Numbered from the stretch's first letter, positions 8,158 to 17,067 are shown. The stretch: DNA of 20,702 bases from CBDCKR01 sp964572045 (GCA_964572045.1 CAZNEI010000041.1:1-20702); one strand, 5' to 3'. Notes: generated by a model from the sequence alone, not told the origin. Made by a program: numbers and translations.

Positions 8158-9642
8158 ATGAACGTTCGCGCCGTCCCCTCGGCCGAGGCCGACGTCCCCC
8201 TCCTCGCCGTCCCCGTCTTCGAGGCCGATCCGGGCGCCGATCCGGTCCTCCCCGCCGAGCTCGCGGACGCGGTGGCGGATTCCTACCTCCCCGACGATCT
8301 GAAGGGCAAGCTCGGCGAGTCGGTCGTGGCCTACGCGAAAGGGGAAGGCGGCCTTCGGAGAGTCCTGCTGCTGGGAGCCGGCAAGGCTGCGGAACTCCGC
8401 GAGGAGATCGTCCGCCGCTGGGCGGGCCACGCAGTGCGGGCGGCCGAGTCGATCGGCCTCGGCGGCCTCGGTCTGTACCTGGGGGGGATCGATCGGTTGG
8501 GGGCCGAGGGGGCCGGTCGGGCGGCCGCCGAGGGCGCCGTGCTCGCGGCCTGGCGCTTCACGGAGATGAAGAGCGCGGCATCAGACGATGAGCCGCCCGA
8601 CCCGGTCACCGAAGTGACGCTCCTGGCCGAACCGGCCGAGCTGGAGGGGGTCGGCCGGGGTGCCGAATCGGGCGCGATCATCGCACGAGCCGCTAACTTC
8701 ACGCGGACGCTCCAGTCCCGACCGGGCAACGTCGCGACGCCGACCCACCTGGGTGATGAAGCGGAGAGGATGGCAGGGGAGCACGGTCTCGAGGTCACCG
8801 TGATGGGGCCCGACGAGCTCCTGGCCGAGCACATGCACGCTCTCCTTGCCGTGGCGCGGGGCTCGGATCAGGAGCCCCGGTTCATCGTCCTCCGCCATCA
8901 CGGGGCGCCCGAAGGCGACCGACCGCTCGTGCTTGTCGGAAAGGGTCTGACGTTCGACGCCGGCGGCATCTCGCTCAAGCCCGCCCGCGGAATGCAGGAC
9001 ATGATGTTCGACATGTCGGGCGGAGCGGCCGTGATCGGTGCGATGCAGGCCGTCGCCGACCTGCGGATCCCCCTCAACGTCGTGGGGCTCGTACCGTCTT
9101 CGGAGAACCTGCCGAGCGGAAGCGCTCTCAAACCGGGTGACATCATCCGGTCCCGGGAGGGCAAGACGATCGAAGTCGTGAACACCGACGCGGAGGGTCG
9201 TCTCATCCTTGCCGACGCCCTCTCCTACGCCCAGGGCCTCGAACCGCGGGCGATCGTCGATTGCGCCACGCTGACCGGAGCCGTGGTCGTGGCCCTCGGC
9301 CACCACGCCGCCGCCGTGTTCGGTACCGACGATGAGCTCGTCGGCGAGCTGCGCGAGGCGGGCGATTGCGCCGGCGAGCGCTGCTGGCCCCTTCCTCTCT
9401 GGGACGAGTACCGCCGCCAGATCGACTCCAAGGTGGCCGACATCGTGAACGTCGGGGGCCCCCCGGCCGGGACGATCACGGCGGCTTGCTTCCTCAGGGA
9501 GTTCGTCGGCGACTGCAGCTGGGCCCATCTGGACATCGCAGGCACCGCGTACGGCAAGGGCGCGCTCCCCTATCTTCGGAAGGGCGCCGCCGGCTTTCCG
9601 ACCCGGCTCCTCGTCGAGTGGGTCCGGCGTCGGGCCCGGTGA
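8158..9642 (+). CDS. pepA: Leucyl aminopeptidase (M17 family)
   Basis: A 494-residue cytosolic aminopeptidase of family M17, releasing N-terminal residues from peptides with a two-metal centre (normally a hexamer). The catalytic domain shows VGKGLTFDAGGISLKP (K262, D267, K274), FDMSGG (D285) and the M17 signature NTDAEGR (D344, E346, R348), so all metal ligands and catalytic residues are present. The N-terminal third is the variable, macro-domain-like part typical of the family. ATG at 8158 follows GGGAG by about eight bases and lies 13 bases after icd. Its stop overlaps the GTG start of the outer-membrane protein gene (GTGA). Together these suggest an icd-pepA transcript continuing into the next gene. 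The role is peptide turnover. Confidence 0.96.
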   Translation: MNVRAVPSAEADVPLLAVPVFEADPGADPVLPAELADAVADSYLPDDLKGKLGESVVAYAKGEGGLRRVLLLGAGKAAELREEIVRRWAGHAVRAAESIGLGGLGLYLGGIDRLGAEGAGRAAAEGAVLAAWRFTEMKSAASDDEPPDPVTEVTLLAEPAELEGVGRGAESGAIIARAANFTRTLQSRPGNVATPTHLGDEAERMAGEHGLEVTVMGPDELLAEHMHALLAVARGSDQEPRFIVLRHHGAPEGDRPLVLVGKGLTFDAGGISLKPARGMQDMMFDMSGGAAVIGAMQAVADLRIPLNVVGLVPSSENLPSGSALKPGDIIRSREGKTIEVVNTDAEGRLILADALSYAQGLEPRAIVDCATLTGAVVVALGHHAAAVFGTDDELVGELREAGDCAGERCWPLPLWDEYRRQIDSKVADIVNVGGPPAGTITAACFLREFVGDCSWAHLDIAGTAYGKGALPYLRKGAAGFPTRLLVEWVRRRAR

Positions 9643-11759
9643 GCCTTGCCTGCCGCCGCCCTCGCGCGCCCCGGGCCCCGACGGCCGGGGCGCTGCTCTT
9701 GGTGTGCTGGGCGGTCGCGCTGGGCCTCGCAGGCCTGGGCCGGCCCGGGGCCGCGAGGGCTCAGGTGCCCGACACTCTCCAGTTGGCCGACACTCTCCAG
9801 TTGGCCGACACTCTCCAGTTGGCCGACACTCTCCAGTTGGCCGACAGCCTCCAGCTGGCCGACAGCCTCTTGGCTCTGCCCGATACACTCGGCCTCGAGG
9901 TCGTGGGCGACTCGCTTGAACAGGTGTTCGACTCCCTGACGGCCCTCTCCGACTCCCTGTCGGGGCTGGTCGACACGTTTCCCGAGTTTTCCGCCGAAGT
10001 GGCGCCGTCGTGGGAGGCAGGCGTCTGGAGATGGGACCGGTCCGGTCTGGAATCCAATCGGGCGCTCACTCTCGCGGAGCTGGTCGGTCAGGTGCCCGGC
10101 GTGCTCCCCCTGAGAGGCGGGGACTACGGGACGCCGCTCGCCGCCATCGCCTTCGGAGCGGCGGCGGGACGCGTGCGTGTCTTCCTGGACGGCTTCGAGT
10201 GGGTACCCCTCGACGGCGGCGTCGCCGACCTGTCGCGCATCGGGCTGGGGGGGCTCGAAGAGGTGCGAGTCGAGCGGCACCCCGGGGAACTGCGCATCGA
10301 CCTTCGCTCTCGCGGGCCCACGGAAGTGGAGCCTCAAACGCTGGTGGAGGTGGGCACGGGAGACTTGGCGACCAACATCCTGCGCGGGATCCTGGTCCAC
10401 CCGAGCACGCTGGGCGGGGGCCTCACCTTCACCCTGGATCGGCTGGAGACCCGGGGCCCGGCGCTTGAGGCGGCCGGATCCCTGAGCGGGATCGGGCTCC
10501 GCTACGCGATCGCACGGAGCAACCGCGGAGGGTTTTCGGCCGAGTGGCGCCGCTTCGCCGTGAAGACCGACGTGGAGGCGTTCCCCGGCGCCGTCTCCCG
10601 CAGCGATTGGAATCTGAGGGGAAGATGGCGTTTCAGCGATGCCCTCACGGGTGAGGCGTACTGGGGCGCTTCCTCGCTGCAGGGCGGTGCCGACGACCCT
10701 CTCTACGGCGACGTCGACACACGGAGATCGCAGTTGGGGATCCGGGCCCGGTGGCAGAGGGACCGCGCGTGGGCGAGGAGCTCCTCCCGTTTCCTGCGGG
10801 GCGGGGGGCTGGCTTCAGCCACTCACGAGCTCGCGGCCGGCCTCGCCGATCCCAGAGTCGGCTCCCTCGACGGATCGCTCCGGCTGGAACGCTGGTCCGC
10901 CGAGAGCGTCTCGTCCAGGAGGGTGCGCGCCGTCACCGGACGAGTGTTGGGATTGTCACTCTTTGCATCCTACGAACAGGGGAGCAGCGGCGTCCCGTTC
11001 GTCCCGCAGTTCGACCGGTACCTCCGGTCGCTCGAGCCACCTGCCGATACTCTTGCGCCCGACGAGGCCGAGGCCGAGACGGAGCCTCCCCCGGACACGG
11101 TTTCTCTCCCGGAGCCCCTCGCGCGCTTTACGGAACGGAGAGGAACACGCGCCGGCGCCAGCTTCCGCTGGCGGAGCCTCAGTCTGTCGGGCGCCCGGCT
11201 CGCGGTGGAGGCGGATTCCCTCAGGCCCCTGGGGGTCCTCCTCGACCGTGACACGACGTTGGTGCTCGCGGGCGGGAAGCGGATGGGCTACGAGGTCGCC
11301 GCCAGCCTGCCGCTCCTCCTTCGCGGCTTCAGGGTCGAGGCGGCCTTCCAATCGTGGGACGAAGACGAGCCCTATCTCCCCAAGCGAACATGGAACGGCG
11401 CCTTCACCTACCATCGTGTCTTCAAGGAGTCCAGAAACCTCGAGGTCTGGGGAGCGCTCGGGGTGACCGGGCGCGACAGGATGCTCCTGCGCGTCCTCGA
11501 TCCGGACCCTCTCCCCGAGGATCCGATTGAGCCGCCCGGAGAGACTCCGGCCGCGGACCCGGGACCCGGGGATCTTCCGCTCATCGCATCACCGTATTAC
11601 CAGGAGTGGTTCACCCATATCCAGGTCCGGGTCGTCAGCGTCCACATCTTCGTGCGCTGGGAGAACATCACGGGGAAGGAGGACAACTTCGACTTCCCCG
11701 ACCGCGAGCAGCCTCGCTTCCGCACCATCTACGGCGTTCGCTGGACGATGAACAACTAG
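9639..11759 (+). CDS. Outer-membrane TonB-receptor-like protein with Plug domain and beta-barrel
   Basis: A 706-residue exported protein. The frame is open far into pepA, but GTG at 9639 overlaps the pepA stop and gives a proper signal peptide: arginine-rich start, hydrophobic core (about 17-33) and cleavage after ARA (41). Next comes a linker of D-S/T-L repeats (45-80 and further DSL units to about 110), with six-residue units DTLQLA encoded by an 18-bp tandem repeat. Residues about 140-240 look like a TonB receptor Plug (LTLAELVGQVPGV, VRVFLDGFEWVPLDGG, LEEVRVERHPGEL). The remainder is an amphipathic strand-rich barrel ending in FRTIYGVRWTMN. There is no obvious TonB box or regulatory signalling domain. 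The barrel (~460 residues) is short for a classic siderophore receptor, so the substrate is unknown. This architecture is one I associate with Gemmatimonadota. Confidence 0.75.
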   Translation: MSLACRRPRAPRAPTAGALLLVCWAVALGLAGLGRPGAARAQVPDTLQLADTLQLADTLQLADTLQLADSLQLADSLLALPDTLGLEVVGDSLEQVFDSLTALSDSLSGLVDTFPEFSAEVAPSWEAGVWRWDRSGLESNRALTLAELVGQVPGVLPLRGGDYGTPLAAIAFGAAAGRVRVFLDGFEWVPLDGGVADLSRIGLGGLEEVRVERHPGELRIDLRSRGPTEVEPQTLVEVGTGDLATNILRGILVHPSTLGGGLTFTLDRLETRGPALEAAGSLSGIGLRYAIARSNRGGFSAEWRRFAVKTDVEAFPGAVSRSDWNLRGRWRFSDALTGEAYWGASSLQGGADDPLYGDVDTRRSQLGIRARWQRDRAWARSSSRFLRGGGLASATHELAAGLADPRVGSLDGSLRLERWSAESVSSRRVRAVTGRVLGLSLFASYEQGSSGVPFVPQFDRYLRSLEPPADTLAPDEAEAETEPPPDTVSLPEPLARFTERRGTRAGASFRWRSLSLSGARLAVEADSLRPLGVLLDRDTTLVLAGGKRMGYEVAASLPLLLRGFRVEAAFQSWDEDEPYLPKRTWNGAFTYHRVFKESRNLEVWGALGVTGRDRMLLRVLDPDPLPEDPIEPPGETPAADPGPGDLPLIASPYYQEWFTHIQVRVVSVHIFVRWENITGKEDNFDFPDREQPRFRTIYGVRWTMNN
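9771..9878 (+). repeat. Tandem 18-bp coding repeat (four exact copies plus degenerate copies)
   Basis: The 18-base unit GACACTCTCCAGTTGGCC occurs four times without a mismatch at 9771-9788, 9789-9806, 9807-9824 and 9825-9842. It is followed by a copy with three substitutions (9843-9860) and a partial, diverged copy. Each unit encodes DTLQLA in the linker of the outer-membrane protein. Because the unit is a multiple of three, copy-number change would alter linker length without breaking the frame. Confidence 0.95.
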
Positions 11760-11778
11760 TGGGAGGGACCCTTCCGAC

Positions 11779-12672
11779 ATGATTCGCAGCATGACCGGGT
11801 TCGGCGAGGCCGAGGAGGCGACCGAGCGGGGCCTCGTCCGCGTCGAGATGAGGACCGTCAACCACCGCTCCTTCAACGCAAGCCTCAGGACGCCGCCGGG
11901 CGCCCTCCGATTCGAGCCGGAGATCAAGGGCTGGCTGCGCCCCTACATCGGCCGGGGCCACGTGAGCTACACGCTGACCCTGGACCGGGGTCTCGCGGGC
12001 GGGGACCGGGCGCTTCCCGAGCTCGATCTGGACAACGCGGTACGCTATCGGGACCTGCTGGAGAGGCTCACGAGCGAGCTGGGCCTCGAGGGTCCGGTCG
12101 AGCTCTCGCACGTCGTGCGGTTCAAGGAGGTCTTCAAGGCCCCCGAGCCCTCGAGCGCGGCCGCAGGCCTGGATCCGGAGATCGTCAAGAGGCTCACGGA
12201 GGCCGCGGCCGCGGACGTCGTCGGCATGCGCGAGGCGGAAGGGGCGAGGCTCAGGGCCGACCTGGACGCGCGCCTCGACTGCATCGAGGAGCTGCTGGGC
12301 CTCGTCGAGCGACGGGCTCCGGAGCGCCTGACGAGGGAGCGCGACCGCCTGCGGGAAGCGGTCGCGGAGCTCCTGGACGGCCGCCCCGCCGATGAGGATC
12401 GTCTGGCCCGCGAGATCGCCTTCTTGGCCGAAAAGTGGGATATCAACGAGGAGATCGTGCGCTTCCGATCCCACGTGGAGCTCTTCCGTGACACCCTGGC
12501 GACCGACCCACCGAAGCCGGTCGGCAAGCGCTTGGGGTTCGTAGTCCAGGAGATGAACCGGGAGGCCAACACGATCGGCTCCAAGGCCAACGACGTCGCC
12601 GTCGGCCAGGCCGCGGTCTCTCTCAAGGAAGAGATCGAGCGCCTCCGGGAGCAGCTGGACAACGTGGAATGA
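11779..12672 (+). CDS. yicC: YicC family endoribonuclease
   Basis: A 297-residue member of the YicC family, for which the E. coli protein has been shown to be an RNA endonuclease that promotes decay of small RNAs such as RyhB. The N-terminal domain starts with the hallmark MIRSMTGFGEAEE, followed by VRVEMRTVNHRSF and the glycine-arginine turn IGRGHVSYTL. The C-terminal DUF1732 part contains RLAREIAFLAEKWDINEEI and the family end motif GKRLGFVVQEMNREANTIGSKAND. Length matches the family (about 290). ATG at 11779 follows GGGAGGG at 11761-11767. Its stop overlaps the gmk start (ATGA at 12669-12672). The yicC-gmk-rpoZ-coaBC order is widely conserved in bacteria. Confidence 0.95.
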   Translation: MIRSMTGFGEAEEATERGLVRVEMRTVNHRSFNASLRTPPGALRFEPEIKGWLRPYIGRGHVSYTLTLDRGLAGGDRALPELDLDNAVRYRDLLERLTSELGLEGPVELSHVVRFKEVFKAPEPSSAAAGLDPEIVKRLTEAAAADVVGMREAEGARLRADLDARLDCIEELLGLVERRAPERLTRERDRLREAVAELLDGRPADEDRLAREIAFLAEKWDINEEIVRFRSHVELFRDTLATDPPKPVGKRLGFVVQEMNREANTIGSKANDVAVGQAAVSLKEEIERLREQLDNVE

Positions 12673-13337
12673 GCTCGAGGGCGCGCGGGGCGAGTCCGCT
12701 GGTCCTCTCCGCTCCGAGCGGGACCGGAAAGACATCGATCGCGAGACGCCTCGTGAGCGAATCGGACGGATTCAGCTTCTCCGTCTCGGCAACGACGCGT
12801 CCGGCCCGTGGGCACGAGAGGGACGGTGTCCACTACCACTTCTCGACTCCGTCGGAGTTCCGGGCGATGCTGGATGCCGGAGAGCTGCTGGAATGGGCCG
12901 AGGTGCACGGGCACATGTACGGCACCCCGCGCAGGAACCTTCTCCGCTCCGAGCGGCGAGGAGAGCAGCTCGTTCTCGACATCGACGTCCAAGGCGCCCT
13001 GCAGGTGAAGACGCGGGTTCCCGAGGCGGTTCTCGTCTTCGTTCTCCCGCCTTCGGGCGACGCTCTCGTCGAACGGCTGAGGGGGAGAGGCACGGAGGCC
13101 CGCGAGATCGTGATGCGAAGGCTTCGCAACGCCCGGGGGGAGCTTGAGCGGGCAGAGGACTTCGACCACGTGGTGATCAACGAAGAGCTCGACCGCGCCG
13201 TCCGGGAGGTGAGGACGGTCGTGGCCGGTCATGGGAGTCCTTTGCCCCAGGCCATCGACTTATCCGCCGCAATTCGCCAACTTCAGAGGCAAATCGACGA
13301 GATTCTCGAGGCGGGCCTTGGGTCCGCACCGAGCTGA
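12669..13337 (+). CDS. gmk: Guanylate kinase
   Basis: A 222-residue cytosolic kinase that phosphorylates GMP to GDP with ATP, supplying guanine nucleotides. The P-loop APSGTGKTS (15-23) and the GMP-binding segment SVSATTRPARGHERDGVHYHF are intact, as are EWAEVHGHMYGTPR and LDIDVQGALQVK. The arginine-rich lid follows (ERLRGRGTEAREIVMRRL). A glutamine/isoleucine-rich helical tail continues for about 25 residues after the core and is of no known function. ATG is fused to the yicC stop (ATGA), suggesting coupled translation. rpoZ follows after 59 bases, matching the usual gmk-rpoZ pairing of nucleotide supply and the ppGpp-responsive RNA polymerase subunit. Confidence 0.97.
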   Translation: MSSRARGASPLVLSAPSGTGKTSIARRLVSESDGFSFSVSATTRPARGHERDGVHYHFSTPSEFRAMLDAGELLEWAEVHGHMYGTPRRNLLRSERRGEQLVLDIDVQGALQVKTRVPEAVLVFVLPPSGDALVERLRGRGTEAREIVMRRLRNARGELERAEDFDHVVINEELDRAVREVRTVVAGHGSPLPQAIDLSAAIRQLQRQIDEILEAGLGSAPS

Positions 13338-13396
13338 AGTCGCGTGATCTGTGTCTCAGAATCGAACGATAAAGGACCTTCAATTGGGGGCCTAGT

Positions 13397-13612
13397 ATGC
13401 GTGTATTCACGCCCGACGAGTCGGCCCGGCACACGCAGAGCAAGTATCTCGGCGTGCTTGTGGCGGCGAAGTACGCTCGGGAGCTCAACGCACTGCCGAG
13501 GGAGAGACTCCCTCTCGGTGAGGAGAAGAAGCTCACCACCAAGTCCCTGGAGGCGCTGACCTCCGGACAGATCGAGTTCCGCCTGGTAGGGCGCCGGCGG
13601 AAGAAGGAGTAG
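13397..13612 (+). CDS. rpoZ: DNA-directed RNA polymerase omega subunit
   Basis: A 71-residue omega subunit, which helps beta' fold and assemble and, in many bacteria, forms part of a ppGpp site. The sequence shows the conserved omega helix elements KYLGVLVAAKYARELN (18-33), then KKLTTKSLEALTSGQIEF, followed by a basic end. It is at the short end for omega (E. coli 91 residues), with the N-terminal helix abbreviated, but is similar to compact versions in other phyla. ATG at 13397 follows a GGGGG tract by seven bases. Position after gmk and before coaBC strongly supports the call. Confidence 0.93.
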   Translation: MRVFTPDESARHTQSKYLGVLVAAKYARELNALPRERLPLGEEKKLTTKSLEALTSGQIEFRLVGRRRKKE

Positions 13613-13640
13613 CCGCCCCGGCGCCGGGGAGCGGAGGGCC

Positions 13641-14882
13641 TTGCCCGGAAACGTACTGTGTCCGCGTCGTCCGTGGGAGGGACGCCGCGTCGTCCTCGGA
13701 ATCACCGGCGGGATCGCGGCCTACAAGGCCGTCCAGCTGGCGCGTGACCTCACGCGCCTCGGGGCCACGGTCGACGCCGTACTGACGTCCGGGGCGCGCA
13801 GGTTCGTCGGATCCCTTTCCTTCGAGGGCGTGACCGGACGCCCCGCCCTCACCGAGATGTTCTCCACCGAGGGCGCGGCGCTCCATGTCCGGCTCGGTGG
13901 AGAGGCCGACGTGGTCTGCGTCGCGCCCGCCACCGCCGATTTTCTCGCCCGGGCCGCCCAGGGACGCGCCGACGACCTCCTGGCGACCACGCTCCTGGCC
14001 ACGCGGGCTCCCGTGGTGCTCTGTCCGGCGATGAACGATCGGATGTTCGCGCACCCGCAGACCCGTGCCAACATCGATCATCTCCGGACCGTTCTGGCCT
14101 ACCGCATCGCGGGCCCGGCCACGGGTCCGCTGGCGTTCGGCGAAGGGGAAGGGCCGGGAAGGATGCTGGAGCCGGGCGCGATCGTCGAGGAGGTGGGCAG
14201 GGCTCTCGCCGCACCGTCGCGCCTAGGGGGCAAACGGGTGCTGGTCACGTCCGGCCCTACCCGGGAGGCGATCGATCCGGTGCGCTACGTGGGGAACCGC
14301 TCTTCGGGCCGGATGGGCTTCGCGCTCGCGGCCGCCGCGTGGAGGCGAAGGGCCCGAGTCCGTGTCGTCTCGGGGCCCGTCGTCCTCGATGACCCGTACG
14401 GGGTCGAGGTCGCACGGGTGGAGACGGCTCGGGAGATGTTCGAACGGGTGTCGGAGGGCCTTCCCGAGGCGGACGTGTCGATCTTCGCGTCGGCGGTGGC
14501 TGACTTCCGGCCACGAGACTCTTCGACAGGGAAGCTGAAGCGAGCCGAGGCGGGGTCCGAGCTCACGCTCGGCCTTGCTGAGAACCCGGATGTGGCAGGC
14601 GGGACCCGGAAGATCCGCAAGGCGGGATCGATCGCCGTCGGCTTCGCTCTCGAAACACAATCACTCCTTGAGAACGGTCGGAAGAAGTTGGATGCGAAGG
14701 ACTTCGACCTCCTCGTGGCCAACGATGCGACCGAAGACGGTGCCGGCTTTGAAGTGGAGACGAATCGGGTGACGCTCCTGGCTCGGAGCCAGCCTGACGA
14801 GGAGCTGCCGCTGCTGAGCAAGAACGAAGTGGCCGAGATTATCCTGGATCGGATCGAGAGCCTCCTGGAGCCCCCCGTGTGA
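13641..14882 (+). CDS. coaBC: Bifunctional phosphopantothenoylcysteine decarboxylase / phosphopantothenate-cysteine ligase
   Basis: A 413-residue two-domain enzyme of CoA synthesis. The CoaC half (about 14-190) is an FMN-dependent decarboxylase with GITGGIAAYKAVQLAR, active-site H82 in LHVRL, VVCVAPATADFLA and the substrate-clamp motif PAMNDRM (129-135). The CoaB half (about 196-410) ligates cysteine to phosphopantothenate using CTP: LVTSGPTREAIDPVRYVGNR (201-220), SSGRMG, SAVADFRP and the catalytic KLKR (298-301). The start is TTG at 13641, preceded by GGAG and GGAGGG elements. In the decarboxylase flap (GPLAFGEGEGPGRM) the position of E. coli C158 is F166. Its last codon overlaps the start of the uracil-DNA glycosylase gene. 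Confidence 0.95.
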   Translation: MPGNVLCPRRPWEGRRVVLGITGGIAAYKAVQLARDLTRLGATVDAVLTSGARRFVGSLSFEGVTGRPALTEMFSTEGAALHVRLGGEADVVCVAPATADFLARAAQGRADDLLATTLLATRAPVVLCPAMNDRMFAHPQTRANIDHLRTVLAYRIAGPATGPLAFGEGEGPGRMLEPGAIVEEVGRALAAPSRLGGKRVLVTSGPTREAIDPVRYVGNRSSGRMGFALAAAAWRRRARVRVVSGPVVLDDPYGVEVARVETAREMFERVSEGLPEADVSIFASAVADFRPRDSSTGKLKRAEAGSELTLGLAENPDVAGGTRKIRKAGSIAVGFALETQSLLENGRKKLDAKDFDLLVANDATEDGAGFEVETNRVTLLARSQPDEELPLLSKNEVAEIILDRIESLLEPPV

Positions 14883-15646
14883 CGCCGACGCCCCGTGACA
14901 TCGAGCGGATCGCCCGGTACCTGGAGCAGACGAGAGAGCTCGGCGTGGAGGAGCTGTTCTTGGACACACTTTCCGGAGCCGAGGTCCTGGCCGCCGCCGC
15001 CCGCGCCGGCCGGGCGGCGGAGCAGACCGCCGCCTCTGCCGGGAAGCCGCGAGCGGACGGGGCAGTCGACCCCGGTGCTTCCGATCTGCATCGTCTCGAC
15101 CACGGCGCGCTGAAGAGCGTCGCCGAGACCTGCCAGCGCTGCCGGCTGGCCCGCGGAAGAAGCAACGTCGTCTTCTCCGACGGAAATCCGAACGCGCGCC
15201 TCATCGTGGTCGGCGAGGCTCCCGGCGCCCACGAGGACCGCACCGGACTTCCCTTCGTCGGCCAGGCCGGGAAGCTGCTTGATCTTCTGCTGGCTTCGGT
15301 CGACCTCTCCAGGCGGGACTCGGTCTACATCTGCAACGTGCTGAAGTGCAGGCCCCCGGGGAACCGCGATCCGATGGACGACGAGATCGAGCTCTGCTCC
15401 CCCTACCTGAAGGCCCAGATTGCGCTGGCCGCTCCGGAGGCTATTCTGGCCGTCGGCACCTTCGCCGCGCAGCTACTGACGGGTGCCAAGCGACCTCTCG
15501 GAAGGCTGCGCGGCACCGTGTTCAGCCATGAAGGCGTCCCTCTCGTGGTCACCTACCATCCGGCGGCCCTGCTGAGGAATCCGGGCTGGACCCGTTCCAC
15601 ATGGGATGATCTTCAGCTCCTACGACAGGTGATGGACGGCAGCTGA
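14879..15646 (+). CDS. Family-4 uracil-DNA glycosylase with 4Fe-4S cluster
   Basis: A 255-residue DNA repair enzyme removing uracil from DNA to start base excision repair. Four cysteines in the family-4 pattern, C85-X2-C88 and C157-X15-C173, ligate the 4Fe-4S cluster. Catalytic-fold motifs are GEAPGAHEDRTGLPFVGQAG (112-131), the uracil-pocket and cluster segment NVLKCRPPGNR (153-163), and the helix-capping TYHPAALLR (225-233). Residues 1-80 form an N-terminal extension of a helical start plus an Ala/Gly-rich linker not found in the minimal ~200-residue enzymes. The start is GTG at 14879 (GTGA overlap with coaBC) and the stop shares a base with dnaB ATG (TGATG), implying co-translation with a CoA enzyme and the replicative helicase. 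Position before dnaB fits a replication-repair role. Confidence 0.94.
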   Translation: MTPTPRDIERIARYLEQTRELGVEELFLDTLSGAEVLAAAARAGRAAEQTAASAGKPRADGAVDPGASDLHRLDHGALKSVAETCQRCRLARGRSNVVFSDGNPNARLIVVGEAPGAHEDRTGLPFVGQAGKLLDLLLASVDLSRRDSVYICNVLKCRPPGNRDPMDDEIELCSPYLKAQIALAAPEAILAVGTFAAQLLTGAKRPLGRLRGTVFSHEGVPLVVTYHPAALLRNPGWTRSTWDDLQLLRQVMDGS

Positions 15647-17067
15647 TGGAGACAGCCTCGATCGCTTCTGCGGCGCCCGGATACGATCGGCAGCCGCCCT
15701 ACTCCCTCGAGGCGGAGGTCTCGGTGCTGGGCGGAATGCTGATCGACAACGATGCCGTCCCGCGCGCGGTCGGCGTGGTCGACGACTCGATGTTCTATCG
15801 GGAGGCGAACCGGCGCATCTTCCGGGCGATGGCTCGCCTCTTCGGGCGCGGCGACGTGGTCGACGTCATCACCCTGAACGAGGAGCTCAAGAGGACCGAC
15901 GAGCTCGAATCGGCGGGCGGCGCCCCCTACCTCGCGGAGCTCATCGACGCCGTGCCGACGGCGGCGAACATCGAGTACCACGCCCGCATCGTGCGCGAGA
16001 AGGCGCTTCTCAGGAGGCTCATCGACGCGGCGTCGGACATCATCCGCGACGTCTACGACCACCCCGACCGGGGCGTCGACCAGGTCCTCGACCATGCGGA
16101 ACAACGGATCTTCCAGGTGGCCGAGAGCCGCAGCCGCGAGGGGTTCGTATGGATCAAGGAGATCCTCTGGCCCGCCTTTGAGCATATCGAAGAGCTGCAG
16201 CAGTCGCCCGGCGGGATCACGGGCCTCGCCACCGGCTTCGGGGATCTGGACCGCATGACCACCGGCCTCCAGAACGGCGACCTGATCATCGTCGCCGGCC
16301 GGCCGGCGATGGGCAAGACCTCCTGGGTGCTGAACGTGGCGCAAGCGGCCGCCATCGATCACGAGACCACGGTCGCCATCTTCTCGCTCGAGATGTCCAA
16401 GGAGCAACTCGTCCAGCGCTTCCTCTGCGCCGAGGGGCGGGTCGACGCCCAGAAGCTGCGTCGTGGAACGCTGAGCAGCGAGGAGTACCAGCGTCTCGCC
16501 GCCGCCGCCGGCCACCTGAACACCGCTCCGCTCTGGATCGACGACTCCCCGGGAAGCACGGTGCTCGAGATGCGGGCCAAGGCCCGGCGCCTCAAGGCCG
16601 ACACGGGCCTCGACCTGTTGATCATCGACTACCTGCAGCTCATGTCGGGCCAGGGCCGGGTGGAGAGCCGGGTGCAAGAGGTCAGCGAGATCTCCCGAGG
16701 GCTGAAGGCGTTGGCCCGCGAGCTCGAGGTGCCCGTCGTCTCCCTCAGCCAGCTGAGCCGCGCGCCCGAGCAACGCACGGACCGGCGGCCGCAGCTCTCC
16801 GACCTGCGCGACAGCGGGTCGATCGAGCAAGACGCCGACGTGGTCATGTTCCTGTATCGCCCCGAGTACTACGCCAAGCGCGACGCGCAAGGCGTGCCGG
16901 TCGACAAGAACGGAAACTCGGTGGAGGGCAAGGCCGAACTCATCGTCGCGAAGCAGCGCAACGGCCCCACGGGTCTTGTGAACCTCTACTTCCACAAGGC
17001 GTACACGCGCTTCGATTCCGTGGCGGCCGACACGCGGGAAGCGATCGGCCGGGGTGGAGGCAGGTAG
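15646..17067 (+). CDS. dnaB: Replicative DNA helicase DnaB
   Basis: A 473-residue hexameric helicase that unwinds the replication fork on the lagging strand and recruits primase. The N-terminal domain (about 17-120) begins with the typical QPPYSLEAEVSVLGGMLID and binds DnaG. A linker leads to the RecA-like motor: Walker A GRPAMGKTS (218-226), the catalytic-glutamate region FSLEMS (246-251), Walker B LLIIDYLQLM (324-333), DLRDSGSIEQDADVV (386-400) and the arginine-finger region KQRNGPTG (436-443). All motifs are intact and no intein interrupts them. ATG at 15646 uses the last base of the upstream glycosylase stop. ispD follows after 45 bases. Confidence 0.98.
   Translation: METASIASAAPGYDRQPPYSLEAEVSVLGGMLIDNDAVPRAVGVVDDSMFYREANRRIFRAMARLFGRGDVVDVITLNEELKRTDELESAGGAPYLAELIDAVPTAANIEYHARIVREKALLRRLIDAASDIIRDVYDHPDRGVDQVLDHAEQRIFQVAESRSREGFVWIKEILWPAFEHIEELQQSPGGITGLATGFGDLDRMTTGLQNGDLIIVAGRPAMGKTSWVLNVAQAAAIDHETTVAIFSLEMSKEQLVQRFLCAEGRVDAQKLRRGTLSSEEYQRLAAAAGHLNTAPLWIDDSPGSTVLEMRAKARRLKADTGLDLLIIDYLQLMSGQGRVESRVQEVSEISRGLKALARELEVPVVSLSQLSRAPEQRTDRRPQLSDLRDSGSIEQDADVVMFLYRPEYYAKRDAQGVPVDKNGNSVEGKAELIVAKQRNGPTGLVNLYFHKAYTRFDSVAADTREAIGRGGGR

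Noticed and set aside
9366..9638. Upstream extension of the outer-membrane protein into pepA
   Set aside because: It would place 91 basic residues before the signal peptide; GTG at 9639 overlapping the pepA stop gives a normal export signal.
9771..9878. CRISPR-like array
   Set aside because: The 18-bp units are head-to-tail with no spacers and lie in frame within a coding sequence.
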